Origin: an uncultured Lachnospiraceae bacterium
GTDB lineage: Bacteria > Bacillota > Clostridia > Lachnospirales > Lachnospiraceae
Assembly (NCBI GenBank): GCA_910578885.1
Contig: CAJTSH010000081.1
Coordinates: 1-7,051 of the forward strand
DNA length: 7,051 nucleotides
Direction of reading: 5' to 3'
A program made the position numbers and the translations under genes. Below are positions 4,863 through 7,051 of the stretch, piece by piece; within the stretch, counting starts at the first letter, position 1; each line of letters opens with the position of its first letter. The notes beneath the pieces are model-generated. The model did no database searches. It saw only the letters and a list, made by a program, of their open reading frames with translations, and was not told the DNA's origin.

Positions 4863-6287
4863 CTATGCCTGCGTATCAAAACCGCCCTGTGTTGCCACCC
4901 TTCCCGGAAGGCGCAAGATTTCTTTCGTAAGAGGTATGACCCTTCCGTTTTTAACTGCATAGTCCAGCAGTTGCTGCATTGCCTTCAAATCCGGCTGATT
5001 TAAAAGCGTCCCCGTTTTACTGTATGTACTGTTGCTCAGCCCTGAGACGATTTCTTCTGTACGCGACAGTTCCGCCAGCCACTTCCCATATCCCACCGGA
5101 ATATCTTTTTCTGTGCGCAGTGTTTCCTCCCGCTCCTTCCGGTAATTCTCCCAAAACTGCTGGCGTCCTTCTTTCGCCTTATCCAGCCACTCTCTTTGCC
5201 CAGATCCATACCCAAAATCTGTATCAAGGTCATAAAGGCTGCCGTCTTTATAACCGACGGTAAGCCCGCGCTCATCTTCCTTATCCCACCCCTCTTTTAC
5301 ATAGATTTGATACTCTTTGTACAGAGATGACATGGGAAGGACGCCTATCTCCGCTTTTGCCAGTTTTTCATTATACCGCTCTGTCACTGCGTCCCAAAGG
5401 TTTCTCCCATCCGGTGTATAAATCACCCCGTCCCTGTTTTCCAGCTTCCTCATATCCAGCCCCGTCATATCATTCACAAAATGCCACATGACCGCCTTTT
5501 CCTGATAAGCCCTGTCATACAGATACTGCCTCGGCTGCTCGAATCCATTATCTGCAGGATTGCACTGGCGTAAATGCCCATACAGATATTTCCCGTTATC
5601 CCCCTTGTTAAGCGCTTCTTCAATCCGCCTTGCAAGCGCCTCGTCCACGCCGCTTGCAGCGATTTTATACTCATACGGGTCTACCTTTAACCGAAGTTTA
5701 GCCCCCTCTGGAATAACAATCCCGTATTCCTCAAAAAGCCGGTTGATGGAGTCGTTTATGCTGCTGCGCACCTCGTCATTCCATTCCTCCTCGCTCATGA
5801 TTCCTCCCCCGAAGTTCCTCTGGATAACCGGGTCATAGCTGTTAACCGGAGCCGGAAGGCCATACAGGACACGCGTCTCTGCTTCCTCGCATATATTACG
5901 CTCCTTATTCGTCAGCCCTTTTACATAATAAGGGGATTTGGGATTATGGTATTTATCCCATATGTGTTTTTCGGGATTATCAAATTTCTTATTTTCTTCA
6001 TTTACCTTTTCATAATGCTCATTGATGGCTTTCGTATACTCTACCAATCTGCAGATGCTTGACGGCATGGGAAATGTCGTACCGGCATCCTTATCAGGCG
6101 GGACATTGCTCTGATACGCCTGTTCCGCATAGACCTCGGCAGAATCTGTCCTCTGGTATGTTCCCGCTCCTACAGTCTTTGCCGTTTTTTTTTCTTCCTC
6201 TGATTTATTAGATGCTGCAACTGGCTGATTGCTGTATACGGCTGCATAATCCTTCGCCACATTGCTTCCTACTCCATTCACATTCAT
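4863..6287 (-). CDS. Uncharacterised 474-residue protein, second gene of a coupled pair
   Basis: The product is soluble, acidic to neutral, with no signal peptide or membrane segment. It starts MNVNGVGSNVAKDY, goes through a low-complexity stretch rich in Ser, Lys and Glu (about 25-50), then helical, aromatic-rich sequence with many W and Y (for example HIWDKYHNPKSPYYVKGL, QREWLDKAKEGRQQFWENY). A probable folded core around residues 170-300 contains RLFEEYGIVIPEGAKLRLKVDPYEYKI. The N-terminus and overall look recall the DUF4885-type proteins of Bacillus and clostridia; this is a tentative recollection, not a motif-based call. The ATG at 6287 is chosen because AAGGGG precedes it and it lies one base after the stop of the upstream gene, implying translational coupling. 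No clear terminator follows; a weak stem (GCCC-N6-GGGC) lies about 40 bp beyond the stop. Function unknown. Confidence 0.8.
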   Translation of the reverse strand: MNVNGVGSNVAKDYAAVYSNQPVAASNKSEEEKKTAKTVGAGTYQRTDSAEVYAEQAYQSNVPPDKDAGTTFPMPSSICRLVEYTKAINEHYEKVNEENKKFDNPEKHIWDKYHNPKSPYYVKGLTNKERNICEEAETRVLYGLPAPVNSYDPVIQRNFGGGIMSEEEWNDEVRSSINDSINRLFEEYGIVIPEGAKLRLKVDPYEYKIAASGVDEALARRIEEALNKGDNGKYLYGHLRQCNPADNGFEQPRQYLYDRAYQEKAVMWHFVNDMTGLDMRKLENRDGVIYTPDGRNLWDAVTERYNEKLAKAEIGVLPMSSLYKEYQIYVKEGWDKEDERGLTVGYKDGSLYDLDTDFGYGSGQREWLDKAKEGRQQFWENYRKEREETLRTEKDIPVGYGKWLAELSRTEEIVSGLSNSTYSKTGTLLNQPDLKAMQQLLDYAVKNGRVIPLTKEILRLPGRVATQGGFDTQA

Positions 6288-6288
6288 T

Positions 6289-6843
6289 TTATATATTCCC
6301 CTTACCTGAAACATAAGCCATAAGACTTTGTATCCATTTATCATAAGACAAATAAGAAGCCCAATTCCCCATCGTCTTCTGATCTTTCATTGCCGCTTGT
6401 GCATACGCCAGATAATCTGCTTTTTCAAAATAACTGCCGGTTCCTGCCTTATCCCGTACCGCTACCGCATGCAGATAATCGCTTGGGGATGTGTGCCCAG
6501 TTTCCAGATTTAATACCATCAGTTCATTATAACTACATCGGCTCGGATTAATTTTACTTGCATCAATTTCCTGCTCAAATTCATTTCCATTGGCGTCTAA
6601 TCCCTTGATTAAATACAGAGGATTATCTGCGGAATAATTTTCCGCTTTATAGATATTGATTGACTCACCCGTTTGCGGGCTTGCATAAGACATTAATGCA
6701 TCCGAACAGAGAGACACCTTTTGTCCTCCTGCACTGACACATTTCATTACCCCAAGTTCCTTATTGGTTTTTCCGGTTTTTGCGGTATGGCTGGTCTGGG
6801 TATATGGATTTGCCCCCATGCCGTTTATCAGTCCAACGCTCAT
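6289..6843 (-). CDS. Uncharacterised 184-residue protein, first gene of a coupled pair
   Basis: The protein starts MSVGLINGMGANPYTQTSHT, a short Gly/Asn/Thr-rich head similar in style to that of the next gene's product (MNVNGVGSNVAKDY). A predicted beta-rich region follows (GESINIYKAENYSADNPLYLIKG, then NGNEFEQEIDASKINP), and a helical tail with conserved-looking aromatic residues (YLAYAQAAMKDQKTMGNWASYL). No signal peptide, membrane segment or known catalytic motif is visible. I recognise this style from Lachnospiraceae proteins of unknown function but cannot name the family. The ATG at 6843-6841 follows AGGAGG with an 8-nt spacer, the best ribosome binding site in the window. The gene's last codons contain the ribosome binding site of the following gene. 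The promoter region has a sigma-D-like -10 and two direct repeats. Confidence 0.85.
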   Translation of the reverse strand: MSVGLINGMGANPYTQTSHTAKTGKTNKELGVMKCVSAGGQKVSLCSDALMSYASPQTGESINIYKAENYSADNPLYLIKGLDANGNEFEQEIDASKINPSRCSYNELMVLNLETGHTSPSDYLHAVAVRDKAGTGSYFEKADYLAYAQAAMKDQKTMGNWASYLSYDKWIQSLMAYVSGKGNI

Positions 6844-6900
6844 TTTTAAGTCCTCCTGTCAATTTATTTCATTTTCCTGCAGCTGTACTGCTCACATTTT

Positions 6901-6908
6901 ATATCGGT
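6901..6908 (-). promoter_or_regulatory. Sigma-D (sigma-28)-like -10 element
   Basis: Reading leftward, ACCGATAT matches seven of eight bases of the Bacillus SigD -10 GCCGATAT. A TAAA box at the expected 14-16 nt spacing is not present; the best available is GAAA at 13 nt. Transcription would begin near 6893, about 50 bp before the start codon. No better sigma-A promoter is obvious in this stretch. Confidence 0.4.
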
Positions 6909-6934
6909 CAAAATTTTATTTTTTCTGCCGAATG

Positions 6935-6965
6935 GGAACGAAATCCTATCTAAGTGGAACGAAAT
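6935..6965. repeat. Two 10-bp direct repeats with a 21-bp period upstream of the coupled pair
   Basis: GGAACGAAAT occurs at 6935-6944 and again at 6956-6965 (ATTTCGTTCC on the gene's strand). The 21-bp period puts both on one face of the helix, at about -42 to -72 from the predicted start. LytTR-type response regulators bind paired direct repeats with this spacing, and the TTCGTTCC core is loosely like theirs; the protein is not identified. Confidence 0.5.
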
Positions 6966-6989
6966 TTTTTCCTGCCAAAGAATCTCCAC

Positions 6990-7025
6990 AAAAAACGGTT
7001 GATTGCAAACCGAGGTTCCCGTTTT
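6990..7025 (-). terminator. Probable terminator of a leftward gene beyond the right edge
   Basis: Reading leftward, CGGTT (7012-7008), a 7-nt loop and AACCG (7000-6996) are followed by six T (6995-6990). A larger alternative stem pairs CCGTTTT (7019-7025) with AAAACGG (6992-6998). It would isolate the coupled pair from an upstream gene outside the window. Confidence 0.5.
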
Positions 7026-7051
7026 GTTACCGAGTTTCACATTTTGAAAGC

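Noticed and set aside
4716..5003. Rightward open frames between the secreted protein gene and the 474-residue gene
   Set aside because: They cross a promoter region and run antisense into a coding gene, and encode low-complexity sequence with no recognisable domain.
5474..5674. Leftward open frame in an alternative frame
   Set aside because: It lies within the 474-residue gene on the same strand, in another frame, with no ribosome binding site.
1..7051. tRNA, rRNA, CRISPR array, insertion sequence ends or attachment sites
   Set aside because: No cloverleaf-like segment, regularly spaced repeats, transposase or recombinase motif was found on either strand by eye.

Overview
The window looks like a chromosomal accessory stretch from a low-to-moderate GC Firmicute, most likely a gut-type Clostridia/Lachnospiraceae. 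This rests on strong AGGAGG-type ribosome binding sites, A/T-rich promoters and protein types: an HxlR regulator, a short clostridial flavodoxin, a small CXXC metal-binding protein, and a secreted thioredoxin-fold/fibronectin protein. Taxonomy is inferred from style and family resemblance only. I see no rRNA, tRNA, CRISPR array, integrase or transposase.

Layout. (1) 1-1135: a radical SAM gene (leftward, cut by the window edge) and an HxlR-type redox regulator (rightward) diverge from a promoter region holding 19-bp inverted repeats of the kind bound by HxlR/YodB proteins. (2) 1136-1900: a decaying zone. A frameshifted, 3'-truncated AraC-family regulator (rightward) runs head-on into a cupin gene (leftward) that also lacks its expected C-terminal tail; the two ends meet within about 30 bp, which looks like a deletion scar. 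(3) 1965-2909: a leftward operon of a broken flavodoxin (lost start codon and a one-base insertion in a G6 tract) and an intact 85-residue CXXC protein. It ends in a good intrinsic terminator and begins at a promoter overlapping another 19-bp inverted repeat, 15/19 identical to the one beside the HxlR gene. (4) 3005-4770: a leftward gene for a secreted 559-residue protein with two tandem thioredoxin-like domains (CxxT, not CxxC) and two fibronectin type III domains. (5) 4863-7051: a tightly coupled leftward pair of uncharacterised genes (184 and 474 residues) behind a sigma-D/sigma-28-like -10 element and two 10-bp direct repeats at a 21-bp period.

How the parts may work together. The most testable idea is a small thiol/quinone-type redox regulon: the HxlR protein has one N-terminal cysteine in the position used by YodB-type sensors, and look-alike operators sit at its own divergent promoter and at the flavodoxin promoter. 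The flavodoxin member appears to have died while its control region persists. The coupled pair at the right end looks like a separate regulon, possibly tied to motility-type sigma control; that link is inference from the promoter alone.
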